From Rhodanobacter sp. T12-5 (GTDB lineage: Bacteria; Pseudomonadota; Gammaproteobacteria; Xanthomonadales; Rhodanobacteraceae): a stretch of DNA of 64,000 nt. The notes beneath the pieces were generated by a model that made no database searches, was not told the DNA's origin, and saw nothing but the letters and a program-made list of their open reading frames with translations. A program made the position numbers and the translations under genes. Positions 44,037 through 52,188 of the stretch are shown here, in pieces; the stretch's first letter is position 1, and each line of letters opens with the position of its first letter. The DNA lies in contig NZ_NPKN01000002.1 in NCBI RefSeq assembly GCF_008329435.1, positions 310,001-374,000 on the forward strand, given 5' to 3'.

Positions 44037-44915
44037 ATGGCCTCGCTTCGCTACCTGCATCTGGACGTCTTTGCCGCCACTCTCGGCGGCGGCAACCACC
44101 TGGGCGTGGTGATCGGTGCGGATGACTGGAATGCAGAGGCGATGCAGCGCTTCGCGCGCTGGACGGCGCTGGTCGAAACCACGTTCCTGCTGCCGCCGAC
44201 GGATCCCAAGGCAAGCTACCGCGTGCGCATTTTCACCCCGCACAACGAAATCCCGTTCGCCGGCCATCCGAGCATCGGCAGCGCGCACGCGGCTCTCGAA
44301 TGCGGCTTGGCCGAGCCACATGATGGCCTGCTGTGGCAGCAATGCGGCGCCGGCGTGTTGCCGATCCGGGTCGAGCACGGCGACGCCAATCGCGAGCTGT
44401 TGCTGCAATCACCCGGGGAGCGCGTGCTGGACACCGGCCTTGCTGCTCACCGCTTGCTCGCGCCCTCGCTGGCCGGCATCGGGCTCGGCGCGTTGCCACC
44501 GGCGCTGGTCGACGGCGGCCGCCGCTGGTGGCTGGCCGAAGTCGCCGACGAGGCCAGCCTGCGCGCATGGCAGCCCGATCACGCCGTGATCGGCGCGCTG
44601 GCGCACGCCAGCGAAAGCATGGGCCTTTGTGCGTTCGCGCGCAGCAGCCATAGCGATTTCCAGCTCGTGGTGCGGGCTTTTCCGGCCGGTGTCGGCATCG
44701 TCGAAGACCCCGCCTCCGGTGCAGCCAACGGCCTGATCGCTGCCTATATCGCCCACGCCGAACCGCACGGCGCCTTGGCGCGCGGCTACCAGGTCAGCCA
44801 GGGGCGCGAGATCGGGCATGACGCACGGCTGGTCGTGCATATCGACGGCAGCGCCATCTGGGTCGGCGGGCGCAGTCACACCGTGATCGACGGCACGCTG
44901 GAGTGGACGCCTTAA
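44037..44915 (+). CDS. PhzF-family isomerase/epimerase-like protein
   Basis: 292 residues, two-domain fold of the diaminopimelate epimerase superfamily, related to phenazine protein PhzF. Motifs: Gly-Gly-Gly-Asn-His-Leu-Gly-Val-Val near the N-terminus (usually Gly-Asn-Pro), the catalytic Glu47 in Ala-Leu-Val-Glu-Thr-Thr-Phe, Phe-Ala-Gly-His-Pro-Ser, and Glu-Asp-Pro-Ala-Ser-Gly-Ala-Ala-Asn in the C-terminal domain. No phenazine genes are nearby, so it acts on another, unknown compound. Confidence 0.9.
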   Translation: MASLRYLHLDVFAATLGGGNHLGVVIGADDWNAEAMQRFARWTALVETTFLLPPTDPKASYRVRIFTPHNEIPFAGHPSIGSAHAALECGLAEPHDGLLWQQCGAGVLPIRVEHGDANRELLLQSPGERVLDTGLAAHRLLAPSLAGIGLGALPPALVDGGRRWWLAEVADEASLRAWQPDHAVIGALAHASESMGLCAFARSSHSDFQLVVRAFPAGVGIVEDPASGAANGLIAAYIAHAEPHGALARGYQVSQGREIGHDARLVVHIDGSAIWVGGRSHTVIDGTLEWTP

Positions 44916-44951
44916 CAGCCGGCAGAGCGGACCTGCACGATCAGGTGGCGA

Positions 44952-45836
44952 TCATCCGCGTTCGTCCAGGTGCGCCCGGCGCGCTGCCACCAGTGCCAGC
45001 GCCGACCAGTCCAGCTCTTCGTCGCCGGCGGCCAGCGCCTCCAGCAGGCTGTCGCGCAGCACCCCGGCAAACGGCAGCGGCACCCGCGCCGATTCGGCCG
45101 CCGCCTGGGCCAGCCCGACATCCTTGAAGCCCAGCGGCAACGGAAAGCCAGCCGGCTTGAAGCGCTGCTCGGCAATCAGCCGGCCGTAGCCCTGATACGC
45201 CGGCGCCGCGAACAATGTGTTCGTCATCACCTCGAGGAAGTCCGCCGCGCTGACGCCATAAGCACGGGTCAAAGCCGTGGCCTCGGCCATGCTTTCGATC
45301 GCGCTGGCCAGCATGAAATTGCCGGCGATCTTCGCCACGTTCGCGCGTTCCGGTGCGTCCCCCAGCGGCCACACCTTGCTGCCCATCGCCTCCAGCAGCG
45401 GCCGCACTTTCTCGATCGCTGCTGGTTTGCCGGCCGCGAGGATGTTCAACTTCCCCGCGGCCGCGATATCCGGCCGTCCAAACACCGGCGCGGCCACGTA
45501 CTCCAGCTCGCGCTTCGCATGTTCGTCGGCCAGTTCTTTCGCCAGCGCCACCGAAATCGTGGCGTGATTGACGTGCACGGTGCCGCGATCCATCGCATCC
45601 AGCAATCCGCTGTCGAGAATGACCTCGCGCACGGCCTGGTCGTTCGCCAGCATGCTGCACAGCACTTCGCCCTGCGCGGCACGATCGGCTGTGCGCGCCA
45701 CCTTGGCGCCCAGTGAGGCCAATGGCTCGGTCGCCGCCGTGGAGCGGTTCCATACCGTCAAGGCATGGCCGGCCGCAAGCAGGTTGCTGGCCATCGCACT
45801 GCCCATCGCGCCGAGACCGATGAATCCGACTTTCAT
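44952..45836 (-). CDS. 3-hydroxyisobutyrate dehydrogenase-family NAD(P)-dependent oxidoreductase
   Basis: 294 residues. The Rossmann motif Gly-Leu-Gly-Ala-Met-Gly is at 7-12, substrate-loop Val-Asn-His-Ala-Thr-Ile-Ser near 93 and the Lys-Ile-Ala-Gly-Asn-Phe-Met catalytic region near 169. The family includes 3-hydroxyisobutyrate, tartronate semialdehyde and glyoxylate/succinic-semialdehyde reductases. The substrate loop usually reads Asp-x-Ser-Thr; here it is Asn-His-Ala-Thr, so the substrate is left open. The gene is 36 bases from the convergent phzF-like gene. Confidence 0.9.
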   Translation of the reverse strand: MKVGFIGLGAMGSAMASNLLAAGHALTVWNRSTAATEPLASLGAKVARTADRAAQGEVLCSMLANDQAVREVILDSGLLDAMDRGTVHVNHATISVALAKELADEHAKRELEYVAAPVFGRPDIAAAGKLNILAAGKPAAIEKVRPLLEAMGSKVWPLGDAPERANVAKIAGNFMLASAIESMAEATALTRAYGVSAADFLEVMTNTLFAAPAYQGYGRLIAEQRFKPAGFPLPLGFKDVGLAQAAAESARVPLPFAGVLRDSLLEALAAGDEELDWSALALVAARRAHLDERG

Positions 45837-45903
45837 GCGAGTACCTCGTGATGATCCGGCGTGCAGTCAAACACGCGGGGCGTTCAGGAATCGCGAAGCC
45901 TCG

Positions 45904-46299
45904 CTAGCGCAGGTCAGGCAATGCATCCAGACATTTTCCCCTGCACAGATAGCGCGCGTTCACTCCAGCGCCGTCGTAAAGGTATGCGGCTCCGCCGGCA
46001 AATATCTGCCATTGATAGCGATGGCCCGAGATGTCGATGGATCCTTCATAGCTGCACGGGAGAATCATCGCCTCATCGTGGAATGTGGCCGGGTCCATTT
46101 TCCCGGCCAGCGTGAAGTAGGTGATCACGTTGGCCCTGGTCAGGACGAGCGAACTGCAGATGTCGTGGTCCGGCTGTCGGGAATCGATGTGCCTGGACAT
46201 GGAGAGGACCTCCATGCCGCCGGCATCGCGAACGGGCACGCACGCGATCAGCAGCAAAGTCAGCAGCAGTCCGGCTCCCGGACGCATCAGGCATTTCAT
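45904..46299 (-). CDS. Hypothetical envelope lipoprotein
   Basis: 131 residues. The N-terminus is a lipoprotein-type signal (Leu-Leu-Leu-Thr-Leu-Leu-Leu-Ile-Ala-Cys at about 21). The mature part has four further cysteines (Asp-Ile-Cys-Ser-Ser, Leu-Pro-Cys-Ser-Tyr, Tyr-Leu-Cys-Arg-Gly and Gly-Lys-Cys-Leu-Asp) that could form two disulfides, and a beta-rich core with a Tyr-Gln-Trp-Gln-Ile-Phe-Ala-Gly-Gly motif. No family recognised. It follows the HI0933-type flavoprotein gene by 61 bases on the same strand. Confidence 0.65.
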   Translation of the reverse strand: MKCLMRPGAGLLLTLLLIACVPVRDAGGMEVLSMSRHIDSRQPDHDICSSLVLTRANVITYFTLAGKMDPATFHDEAMILPCSYEGSIDISGHRYQWQIFAGGAAYLYDGAGVNARYLCRGKCLDALPDLR

Positions 46300-46360
46300 G
46301 GCACCGCTCCCGAGATCAGCATGCCCAACAGCCGCTCGCTCTGTGCGTCGCAACCGAAAC

Positions 46361-47539
46361 CTAAGCCACCGCGCCCGCCGCCTGCCCCGATGCCCACGCC
46401 CACTGGAAGTTGTAGCCGCCCAGCCAGCCGGTGACGTCGACAACCTCGCCGATGAAGTGCAGGCCCGGCACGAGTTTCGATTGCATCGTACTGGAGGACA
46501 GTCCGTCGGTGTCGACGCCGCCCAGGGTGACTTCGGCCGTGCGATAGCCCTCGGTGCCGCTGGCCGTGATCGGCCACGTGTTGAGCGCGGCGCCCACTTC
46601 CCTCAGCTCGGCATCGCGATACTGGCGCATCGGTCGGCTTTCAAACCATTGCTCGCACAACCGTTGCGCCAGCCGCTTTGGCAGAACATCGCCGAGCACG
46701 GTTTTCAGCTCGGCCTGCGGTCGCGCGCCGCGCTGTTCGGCCAACCATTCGCCCACGTCCCGATCGGGCAGCAGATCGATGCGCAAGTCGTCACCGGGTT
46801 GCCAGTACGACGAAATCTGCAGGATCGCCGGGCCGCTGATGCCGCGGTGGGTGAACAGCAACCCGGCACGGAACGACTGCTTGCCCACCTGCGATTCCAC
46901 CGTGGGCAGGGCCACGCCGGCGAGATCCTGGTAATGCTCCTGGTGCCTGCCACTCAGCGTCAACGGCACCAGCCCGGCGCGGGTAGGCAACACGTTGTGG
47001 CCGAACTGGCGCGCCAGTTCGTAACCGAAACCGCTGGCGCCCATGCTCGGAATCGACAGGCCGCCGCTGGCGACCACCAGCGACTGCGCATGCACCTCGC
47101 CACGTGTCGTGTGCACGCTGAAACCCTCCGGCGTCCTGCGCACGCGCTGCACGCCGCAGCCCGCCTCCACCACGACGCCGGCCTCAGCGCATTCGTCCAG
47201 CAGCATGCGCACGATCTGTTTCGAGGAGTCGTCGCAGAACAACTGGCCAAGCTCTTTTTCGTGGTATGCGATGCGGTGCTTCTCGACCAGCGCGATGAAA
47301 TCCCACGGCGTGTAGCGCGCCAACGCGGACTTGGCGAAGTGCGGATTGGCCGACAGGTAGTTGGCGGGCGTCGCGCCCGTGTTGGTGAAATTGCAGCGCC
47401 CACCGCCGGACATCAGGATTTTCTTGCCGACCTTGTTGGCGTGATCGACCACCAGCACGCGGCGGCCGCGCTGGCCCGCGGCGATCGCGCACATCAGCCC
47501 GGCCGCGCCGGCGCCGATGATCAATACGTCCACTTTCAC
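46361..47539 (-). CDS. HI0933/YhiN-family FAD-dependent oxidoreductase
   Basis: 392-residue flavoprotein of the HI0933/BaiN group. The FAD-binding motif is Gly-Ala-Gly-Ala-Ala-Gly-Leu-Met near residue 8, followed by Lys-Ile-Leu-Met-Ser-Gly-Gly-Gly-Arg-Cys-Asn-Phe-Thr-Asn, the strong signature of the family. The C-terminal part ends with Gly-Gly-Tyr-Asn-Phe-Gln-Trp-Ala-Trp-Ala-Ser-Gly, a second FAD contact. Function of YhiN is unproven; BaiN in gut clostridia reduces bile-acid intermediates. It diverges from yajQ. Confidence 0.93.
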   Translation of the reverse strand: MKVDVLIIGAGAAGLMCAIAAGQRGRRVLVVDHANKVGKKILMSGGGRCNFTNTGATPANYLSANPHFAKSALARYTPWDFIALVEKHRIAYHEKELGQLFCDDSSKQIVRMLLDECAEAGVVVEAGCGVQRVRRTPEGFSVHTTRGEVHAQSLVVASGGLSIPSMGASGFGYELARQFGHNVLPTRAGLVPLTLSGRHQEHYQDLAGVALPTVESQVGKQSFRAGLLFTHRGISGPAILQISSYWQPGDDLRIDLLPDRDVGEWLAEQRGARPQAELKTVLGDVLPKRLAQRLCEQWFESRPMRQYRDAELREVGAALNTWPITASGTEGYRTAEVTLGGVDTDGLSSSTMQSKLVPGLHFIGEVVDVTGWLGGYNFQWAWASGQAAGAVA

Positions 47540-47627
47540 GAATCCGCGTCCTCGCGCCGCACAGGTCGCGCATTATCGCCCAGCCGCATCGCTTACACTG
47601 GACTGCCGTCTCCAACGAGCCATCGCC

Positions 47628-48110
47628 ATGCCTTCCTTTGACGTGATTTCCGAAGTCGACAAGCATGAATTGACCAACGCGGTCGACCAGGCCAATCGTG
47701 AACTGACTACTCGTTTCGACTTCAAGGGCGTGGACGCGAAATACGTCATGGACGATTTCGTGATCACCCAGACCGCGCCCAGCGAATTCCAGCTGCAGCA
47801 GATGCTGGACATCCTGCGTGCCCGGCTGGTGGCGCGCAAGATCGACATCCGCGCGCTGGACGTGGCCGATCCGGAAACCAACCTGGGCGGCTCGCGCCAG
47901 AAGGTCACCGTCAAGCAGGGCATCGAGCAGCCGGTCGCGAAGAAGCTGGTGGCCGAACTGAAGGCGGCCAAGCTCAAGATCGAGGCGCAGATCAACGGCG
48001 ACAAGCTGCGCGTCACCGGCAAGAAGCGCGACGACTTGCAGGCGGCGATGGCCGTGCTGCGCAAGTCCGACGTCGAACTGCCGCTGCAGTTCGACAATTT
48101 CCGCGACTGA
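47628..48110 (+). CDS. yajQ: YajQ-family cyclic-di-GMP-binding protein
   Basis: 160 residues with two ferredoxin-like domains. Starts Met-Pro-Ser-Phe-Asp-Val-Ile-Ser-Glu, ends Leu-Gln-Phe-Asp-Asn-Phe-Arg-Asp; both ends and the Arg-Phe-Asp-Phe-Lys-Gly segment are highly conserved. The Xanthomonas campestris member binds cyclic di-GMP and controls virulence genes with a LysR regulator, which suggests a signalling role here too. Convergent with nrsF, with the second REP palindrome in the gap. Confidence 0.96.
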   Translation: MPSFDVISEVDKHELTNAVDQANRELTTRFDFKGVDAKYVMDDFVITQTAPSEFQLQQMLDILRARLVARKIDIRALDVADPETNLGGSRQKVTVKQGIEQPVAKKLVAELKAAKLKIEAQINGDKLRVTGKKRDDLQAAMAVLRKSDVELPLQFDNFRD

Positions 48111-48121
48111 CAACGCTATCC

Positions 48122-48198
48122 GTGGGAGCGACTTCAGCCGCGACCTCTTGAGGTTGATGGAGCCAGATCAAGAGCATCGCGGCTGAAGCCGCTCCCAC
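48122..48198. repeat. GTGGGAGCGACTTCAGCCGCGA palindrome, copy 2
   Basis: Inverted 22-base arms at 48122-48143 and 48177-48198 around 33 bases. One arm has CGACTTC and the other pairs with CGGCTTC, a single difference. It sits between the convergent yajQ and nrsF genes. Confidence 0.9.
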
Positions 48199-48213
48199 GA
48201 GAACCGCGCCCGG

Positions 48214-48867
48214 TCAGGCTTTCGACAGCAGCCGCCCGCCCATCGCGGCGTTGAGCGCCACCACCGCCGCCACGGCCAGCGCATGCGTCAGCAGATCGGT
48301 GGCCGCAGAGTCGAACGCGTGGCAGATCTCCAGCAGGCTGGCCGAGGCCGCCGCGCTGGCCAGGCCGATCAGCACCGCGGTGAGCACCGGTCGCAACGGA
48401 CAGGCTCGGCGCAGCAGCACGACAAGCAGCGCTGACAACGGGATCGAAAAGCCGATGATGAAGAGCAGGCAATCGGCGGACTGATGCGCGCCAGCGATCG
48501 CGGTGCCCGGAGCGATCCACGTGCGCAGGCAACCGAGACCGCTGGCACCGATCCACAGCAGCGCGCCCGGCAGCGGCAGCCACGCCCAGGCCGCGTTTCG
48601 CCCCGGCACACCCAGCGCAAACGCCGCCCACGCCGCACTCACGGCAGTGATCACCGCACCGATGCCGGCCCAGGCCAGATCCGGCGTGGCGGCCCAGCGC
48701 CGCAGCATCGGCTGCGCGCCGTAATGCATGAGCAGCACCACCGCGAATGCCGCCACCAGCAGCAGCCAGCCAGCGGTGCGCAACCATGCCGGCAACAGAC
48801 GCCGCACCGGCACCAGCCCGGTACCGAGCCGGTCGATCAACGCCTCGACGGAGCGCGGGTCGGACAT
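48214..48867 (-). CDS. nrsF: NrsF-type anti-sigma factor (DUF1109)
   Basis: Predicted inner-membrane anti-sigma factor, 217 residues with six hydrophobic helices and almost no extracytoplasmic loops, as in DUF1109/NrsF proteins. Two cysteine-containing spots stand out: Gly-Leu-Gly-Cys-Leu and Ser-Ala-Asp-Cys-Leu, with a third Cys in Arg-Ala-Cys-Pro-Leu and a fourth in Glu-Ile-Cys-His-Ala. In Caulobacter the NrsF cysteines sense oxidants and release SigF. The start at 48867 (Met-Ser-Asp-Pro) has GGAGAA upstream; a longer one at 48885 would overlap sigF by 14 bases. Either way the gene is coupled to the sigma gene. Confidence 0.87.
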   Translation of the reverse strand: MSDPRSVEALIDRLGTGLVPVRRLLPAWLRTAGWLLLVAAFAVVLLMHYGAQPMLRRWAATPDLAWAGIGAVITAVSAAWAAFALGVPGRNAAWAWLPLPGALLWIGASGLGCLRTWIAPGTAIAGAHQSADCLLFIIGFSIPLSALLVVLLRRACPLRPVLTAVLIGLASAAASASLLEICHAFDSAATDLLTHALAVAAVVALNAAMGGRLLSKA

Positions 48868-48871
48868 CACG

Positions 48872-49537
48872 TCATGGTTCTCCATGGAAACGTTCGCGCA
48901 GCGTCTTCAGCGCGCGATGCAGGTTCACTTTCAGCGCGCCGGTGTTGCGGCCGGTCAGTTCGGCCGCCTCGTCCAGCGAACGCTCCTTCAGGCCCAGTTG
49001 CTCGACCGCTTCGCGCTGGCCAGGCGGGAGCTCAGCGATCGCCTCGTGCAGGCGCCGTGCACGCTGCTCGCTTTCGGTGGCGGCGCTGGCATCGTCCGCG
49101 TCCGGATGACGATCGAGCGCGAAATCGTCTTGCAGTTCGCGACTGTCGCGACGACCGCGACTGCGCAACGCATCGATCGCGCGGCGGTTGGCGATCGCAG
49201 TAAGCCATGCGTCGTACGAGCGGGCCGGATCATAGGTATGGCGAACGCGATGCACGGTGATCAGGGTCTCCTGCACCACGTCGTCCAGATGATCCGGCGC
49301 CACGCCTTGTCGCCGCGCGGCCGCGCGGATCAGCGCGACCGAATCGCCCAGCAGCTTCTCGTAGGCACGCCGATCGCCGCCCTGCGCAGCCGCCATCCAC
49401 GCCGCCCGGCGCTGGCCGGGCGATTCGCTGTCGTTTGCCGCGGTGAGATCGGCTGGCACGGTCTGGTCGAGACTCGCCCACAGGGAAAGTCCACTATCTA
49501 GACCCATCAGGCCGGTGGCGGTCAAGACTTGCGACAT
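48872..49537 (-). CDS. sigF: ECF RNA polymerase sigma factor, SigF-like
   Basis: 221 residues. Region 2 is at about 60-130 (Asp-Asp-Val-Val-Gln-Glu-Thr-Leu is the region 2.2 core; Tyr-Asp-Ala-Trp-Leu-Thr-Ala-Ile-Ala-Asn-Arg is 2.4), region 4 at about 160-215 (Leu-Pro-Pro-Gly-Gln-Arg-Glu-Ala and Arg-Asn-Thr-Gly-Ala-Leu-Lys-Val-Asn-Leu-His-Arg-Ala). A roughly 45-residue N-terminal extension precedes region 2. With the NrsF gene directly downstream this matches the SigF-NrsF pair of Caulobacter, which responds to chromate, cadmium and oxidants. It diverges from the DipZ-like gene. Confidence 0.9.
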   Translation of the reverse strand: MSQVLTATGLMGLDSGLSLWASLDQTVPADLTAANDSESPGQRRAAWMAAAQGGDRRAYEKLLGDSVALIRAAARRQGVAPDHLDDVVQETLITVHRVRHTYDPARSYDAWLTAIANRRAIDALRSRGRRDSRELQDDFALDRHPDADDASAATESEQRARRLHEAIAELPPGQREAVEQLGLKERSLDEAAELTGRNTGALKVNLHRALKTLRERFHGEP

Positions 49538-49666
49538 GCGCGCTCCACGGTGAGGCCCTTCAGCATGTCTTCGCTGCATCCCCTGCCGACGTTACGTCGT
49601 ACATGCATGTAACCACCGCCGGCGCCCCGGCGAATAACCCCACGACCTCCCACGGATGCCGCTCCC

Positions 49667-51391
49667 ATGCTCGTGTTGATCCTCGCCTACCTCGGCGGTG
49701 TACTGACCATCCTCAGCCCCTGCATCCTGCCGGTGCTGCCGTTCGTGTTTGCCCGCTCGGACAAACCGTTCATGCGCAACGGTTTCCCGATGCTGCTGGG
49801 CATGGCGATCACGTTTTCCGCGGTGGCCACGCTGGCCGCGCTGGGCGGCGGCTGGGCGGTACACGCGAACCAGTACGGCCGCATCGTCGCGCTGGTGGTG
49901 CTGGCGTTTCTTGGCCTGACCTTGCTGTCGACCCATCTGGCCGAATGGATCACGCGCCCGTTCGTGGCCTTGGGCAATCGCCTGTCGCAACGATCCTCCA
50001 CCGGCGACGGCGATTCGATCTGGGGCGCGGCCGGCCTCGGCGTCGCCACCGGCCTGTTGTGGGCGCCGTGCGCGGGACCGATCCTGGGCCTGCTGCTGAC
50101 CGGTGCGGCGCTGAACGGCGCCAGCGTGCAGACCACCTTGCTGCTGCTCACCTATGCCGCCGGTGCAGCCACTTCGCTCGGCCTGGCGCTGCTGATCGGC
50201 GGCAAGGTGTTCGCCCTGATGAAGCGCTCGCTCGGCGCCGGCGAATGGGTGCGCCGTGCGCTTGGCGCGCTGGTGCTGTGCGGCGTGGCGGCGATCGCGC
50301 TGGGCCTGGATACCGGCCTGCTCACCCGCGTCTCGCTGGCCAGCACCGGCGGCATCGAACAGAAGCTGATCGACACCGTGCGTCCGGCGCCAGCGCCGCA
50401 GCCGGAGCTGAAGGCCGGCGAGCCGCTGCCGGTGGAAGGCACGTTCCCGTCGCTGGCCGGTGCCACAAAATGGCTGAACAGCCCGCCGCTGACCACCGGA
50501 TCGCTGCGCGGCAAAGTGGTGCTGGTCGATTTCTGGACGTACTCGTGCATCAACTGCATCCGCTCGCTGCCGTACGTGCGCGGCTGGGCCGACAAGTACA
50601 AGGACCACGGCCTGGTGGTGATCGGCGTGCACGCGCCGGAGTTCGCGTTCGAGAAGGATCCGGCGAACGTCGCCAAGGCGGTGAAGGACCTTGGCGTCGA
50701 TTACCCGGTCGCGCTGGACAACGACTATGCGATCTGGAGGGGCTTCAACAACGAGTACTGGCCGGCGCACTACTTCATCGACGCGCAGGGACAGATCCGC
50801 CATCACCACTTCGGTGAAGGCGAATATCGTCAGAGCGAGGACGTGATCCGCCAGCTGCTGACTGCGGCCGGCCAGAAGAACCTGCCGGGCGGCTACGTGA
50901 GCGACGCCCATCGCGGTGTCGAAGCCGCCGCGTCGAACGATCCCACCCGGTCGCCGGAGACCTATGTCGGCTATGCGCGCGCCCGGAACTTCGTCGGCGG
51001 CCGGGTCGTGCATGACGATGCGCATGACTACCAGGCTCCCGGCACGCTGGCCGCGGATCAGTGGTCGTTCGACGGGCGCTGGACCGTGCACGACGAGAAC
51101 GCGCAACTGGACAAGGCCGGTGGCGGCATCGTCTACCGTTTCCGCGGCCGCGACCTGCATCTGGTGCTCGGCCCCGCCAGCGACGGCAAGCCGATCCGCT
51201 TTCGCGTGACCCTCGACGGCAAGTCGCCCGGTGCCGATCACGGCATGGATACCGACGCCGACGGCAACGGCACCATCACCGGCCAGCGCTTGTACCAGCT
51301 GGTGCGCCAGGCCAATGGCAGCGGCGAGCGGTTGTTCGAGATCACCTTCCTCGACCCGGGTGTGCAGGCCTACGCGTTCACGTTCGGCTGA
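49667..51391 (+). CDS. dipZ: DipZ-like thiol-disulfide transporter (CcdA-thioredoxin fusion)
   Basis: 574 residues: an N-terminal six-helix CcdA/DsbD-beta membrane domain (1-235) with Cys19 in Leu-Ser-Pro-Cys-Ile and Cys135 in Ala-Pro-Cys-Ala, a thioredoxin/TlpA domain (about 270-415) with redox motif Cys294-Ile-Asn-Cys297 in Trp-Thr-Tyr-Ser, and a C-terminal jelly-roll-like domain (about 430-574). This is the domain set of mycobacterial DipZ. It should carry electrons across the inner membrane to envelope partners. The exported MsrB encoded 97 bases downstream is an obvious candidate acceptor. It diverges from sigF. Confidence 0.92.
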   Translation: MLVLILAYLGGVLTILSPCILPVLPFVFARSDKPFMRNGFPMLLGMAITFSAVATLAALGGGWAVHANQYGRIVALVVLAFLGLTLLSTHLAEWITRPFVALGNRLSQRSSTGDGDSIWGAAGLGVATGLLWAPCAGPILGLLLTGAALNGASVQTTLLLLTYAAGAATSLGLALLIGGKVFALMKRSLGAGEWVRRALGALVLCGVAAIALGLDTGLLTRVSLASTGGIEQKLIDTVRPAPAPQPELKAGEPLPVEGTFPSLAGATKWLNSPPLTTGSLRGKVVLVDFWTYSCINCIRSLPYVRGWADKYKDHGLVVIGVHAPEFAFEKDPANVAKAVKDLGVDYPVALDNDYAIWRGFNNEYWPAHYFIDAQGQIRHHHFGEGEYRQSEDVIRQLLTAAGQKNLPGGYVSDAHRGVEAAASNDPTRSPETYVGYARARNFVGGRVVHDDAHDYQAPGTLAADQWSFDGRWTVHDENAQLDKAGGGIVYRFRGRDLHLVLGPASDGKPIRFRVTLDGKSPGADHGMDTDADGNGTITGQRLYQLVRQANGSGERLFEITFLDPGVQAYAFTFG

Positions 51392-51407
51392 TCTGCGGCC
51401 ACTCTGC

Positions 51408-51474
51408 TGTGGGAGCGACTTCAGTCGCGACGCTCCCACACCAAATAGCGATCGCGACTGAAGTCGCTCCCACA
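51408..51474. repeat. GTGGGAGCGACTTCAGTCGCGA palindrome, copy 3
   Basis: Perfect 23-base inverted arms at 51408-51430 and 51452-51474. A half copy (CGCTCCCACA) directly follows the first arm, suggesting internal rearrangement. It lies in the gap between dipZ and msrB, so it is transcribed if these form an operon. Confidence 0.9.
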
Positions 51475-51487
51475 TGCGGAGGTTGCC

Positions 51488-52090
51488 ATGTCACGTCTTG
51501 ATGAAACACTCGCGATGGATCGCCGCGGTTTCCTGCGCACCGCGCTCGGCGGCGGCGCGCTGCTGGCCGTCGGCGGCGGCCTCCTGGCGCCGCGCCTTTA
51601 CGCAGCCGCGAACACGCCGGTCGGCAAGCCCGGCAATGTACTGCTGGAAATCTTCGCGGACGACGGCCGCGACCTCGGCCCGCGCCAGGTGCCGAAGCTG
51701 GTGCTGAGCGAAGCGCAATGGCGGCAACGATTGCCGCCGGCGTCGTACGAGATCATGCGCCGCAACGGCACCGAACTTGCCTTCAGCGGTAATCACGAAA
51801 AGCCCGCCGTCGCCGGCCTGTTCCGCTGCATGGCCTGCGCCAACGCGTTGTACGACGCAGCGACCGAGTTCGACTCCGGCACCGGCTGGCCCAGCTTCTG
51901 GCAACCCATCGCCGCACGCAACGTGACCGAACGCCGCGACCACCTGTTCGGCATGGAACGCACCGCGATCAGCTGCGCCGGTTGCGACAGCCACCTCGGC
52001 CACGTCTTCAACGACGGCCCTCGGCCGACCGGACTGCGCTACTGCATGAACTCGGTAGCCCTTCGGTTTGTGGCGCGAACCGCAGGCTGA
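51488..52090 (+). CDS. msrB: Tat-exported methionine-R-sulfoxide reductase B
   Basis: 200 residues. The N-terminus holds a twin-arginine signal, Asp-Arg12-Arg13-Gly-Phe-Leu, with a hydrophobic stretch to about 40, so the enzyme acts in the periplasm after folding. The MsrB domain shows zinc ligands Cys114/Cys117 and Cys163/Cys166, Gly-Thr-Gly-Trp-Pro-Ser-Phe-Trp, and catalytic Cys186 in Arg-Tyr-Cys-Met-Asn-Ser. The resolving Cys usually near 63 of the domain is not obvious, so it may be recycled directly by the DipZ-like thioredoxin domain. Methionine-sulfoxide repair of envelope proteins is the expected role. Confidence 0.93.
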   Translation: MSRLDETLAMDRRGFLRTALGGGALLAVGGGLLAPRLYAAANTPVGKPGNVLLEIFADDGRDLGPRQVPKLVLSEAQWRQRLPPASYEIMRRNGTELAFSGNHEKPAVAGLFRCMACANALYDAATEFDSGTGWPSFWQPIAARNVTERRDHLFGMERTAISCAGCDSHLGHVFNDGPRPTGLRYCMNSVALRFVARTAG

Positions 52091-52188
52091 ACCGCGCATG
52101 CACGGGGCGGCGATCGCCACGACTTCCTCACATCGCCGGGTGCATAAGCTGGAGGCAGTCGCCACGGCGTCCGCTGGAGATCGCCTGC

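Noticed and set aside
49592-51475. 627-codon minus-strand frame opposite dipZ
   Set aside because: Shadow frame with repetitive His/Gln/Arg composition; runs through a REP palindrome, which a real gene would not.
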